From Bacteroidales bacterium (GTDB lineage: Bacteria > Bacteroidota > Bacteroidia > Bacteroidales > VadinHA17): a DNA stretch of 14,212 nucleotides. Each line of letters opens with the position of its first letter. Position 1 is the stretch's first letter. The stretch lies in NCBI GenBank assembly GCA_029935275.1, contig JAOZKQ010000022.1, positions 1 through 14,212 of the forward strand. The letters are read 5' to 3'. Made by a program: the position numbers and the translations under genes. The notes beneath the pieces are model-generated. The model was not told the DNA's origin and searched no databases. It saw only the letters and a list, made by a program, of their open reading frames with translations. Positions 13,762-14,212 of this stretch are shown here, in pieces.

Positions 13762-14212
13762 ATGAAGAATAGCAGTTTGATTATCGCAATTTTAGTCTTC
13801 CTTTTTTTAGGAAGTTGTATACCATCATTGTTCCCACTTTATTTTGAAAAAGATTTAATTACTAATGATAACTTGGTAGGGTCATGGAAAGATGATGCTT
13901 CACCAGATACATGGGTTTTTAATCAGCATACTTATAAGAACGAAAAAAGAAAATCCTACACTCTCAGGTACCTGGAAAAGTCAAACAACACTACGCCAGG
14001 AGTATTAGGTATTTTTGATATTCATTTATTTAACCTTGGAGATAATAGTTTTATTGATTTCTATCCTGGAGAAAACAAGGAAATGGATAATGAAATAAAC
14101 ACTTTAATGGCCCTTCATCTTATTCCAGCTCATACTTTTGCAAAAGTTGAAATATCAAAGGACACAATAAAAATATTCCAGTTTGACATCGAACATCTTG
14201 AGGATTTACTGG
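13762..14212 (+). CDS. Putative lipoprotein of unknown function (3' end cut by the window)
   Basis: The first 150 codons of a gene that continues past the window edge. It begins MKNSSLIIAILVFLFLGSC, a type II signal peptide with lipobox LGSC and the acylated Cys at residue 19. The mature part (IPSLFPLYFEKDLITND, then LVGSWKDD..DTWVF, DIHLFNLGDN, FIDFYP, ALHLIPAHTFAKVEI) resembles, from memory, a family of uncharacterised Bacteroidota lipoproteins with a repeated LVGtW...tw.f strand pattern like small beta-barrels. No catalytic motif is seen. The residues after Cys (IPSL) carry no obvious Lys/Asp/Glu-rich surface-export signal, so a periplasm-facing location is more likely than surface exposure (inference). 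It is divergent from the redox gene. Confidence 0.7.
   Translation, partial: MKNSSLIIAILVFLFLGSCIPSLFPLYFEKDLITNDNLVGSWKDDASPDTWVFNQHTYKNEKRKSYTLRYLEKSNNTTPGVLGIFDIHLFNLGDNSFIDFYPGENKEMDNEINTLMALHLIPAHTFAKVEISKDTIKIFQFDIEHLEDLL

Overview
The window looks like a chromosomal segment of a Bacteroidota bacterium, probably Bacteroidales/Marinilabiliales-like. It is AT-rich and carries lineage-typical families: a CBM9-like/DUF5916 outer-membrane protein, DUF4293, and a PyrB-PyrI pair. I see no strong Shine-Dalgarno motif where I checked start regions, and the best promoter candidates fit the Bacteroidota TTTG / TAnnTTTG pattern rather than -35/-10 boxes. No phage, transposase, CRISPR, tRNA or rRNA gene is visible.

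Left part, plus strand: the C-terminal end of an SPFH/prohibitin-family protein (3-128) is followed by a 314-base gap. That gap holds predicted RNA hairpins and a clear intrinsic terminator (340-366), which makes it a candidate small RNA or cis-regulatory leader. Next come a large CBM9-like/DUF5916 protein (443-2908), a small DUF4293 membrane protein (2951-3406), and a TamA-like POTRA/beta-barrel gene (3591-5411, TTG start). The TamA-like gene is joined by a TAATG overlap to a 1280-residue TamB-like gene (5411-9253). The last two probably form an envelope-spanning translocation and assembly module for outer-membrane biogenesis.

Right part, minus strand, in transcription order: a degenerate thioredoxin fused to glutaredoxin (13269-12685), a divergent GroES-like protein with no GroEL beside it (12647-12360), an EamA-type transporter (12309-11446) overlapping a YigZ/IMPACT protein (11449-10835), then pyrB (10733-9825) and pyrI (9812-9354), the catalytic and regulatory chains of aspartate carbamoyltransferase. 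The intrinsic terminator of the redox/groES unit is built from the first codons of the transporter gene. pyrB has a well-placed promoter so close to its ATG that the mRNA may be leaderless. tamB and pyrI converge across a 15-base-period tandem repeat.

Far right: a 492-base gap between divergent genes holds an inverted repeat, three GTTATTA direct repeats, three head-to-tail 26-base units partly complementary to the GTTATTA array, and a candidate promoter. After it comes the start of a plus-strand lipoprotein gene cut by the window edge.

No complete undescribed system stands out. The best leads are the structured RNA region at 170-366, the terminator embedded in the transporter start, and the two repeat arrays.
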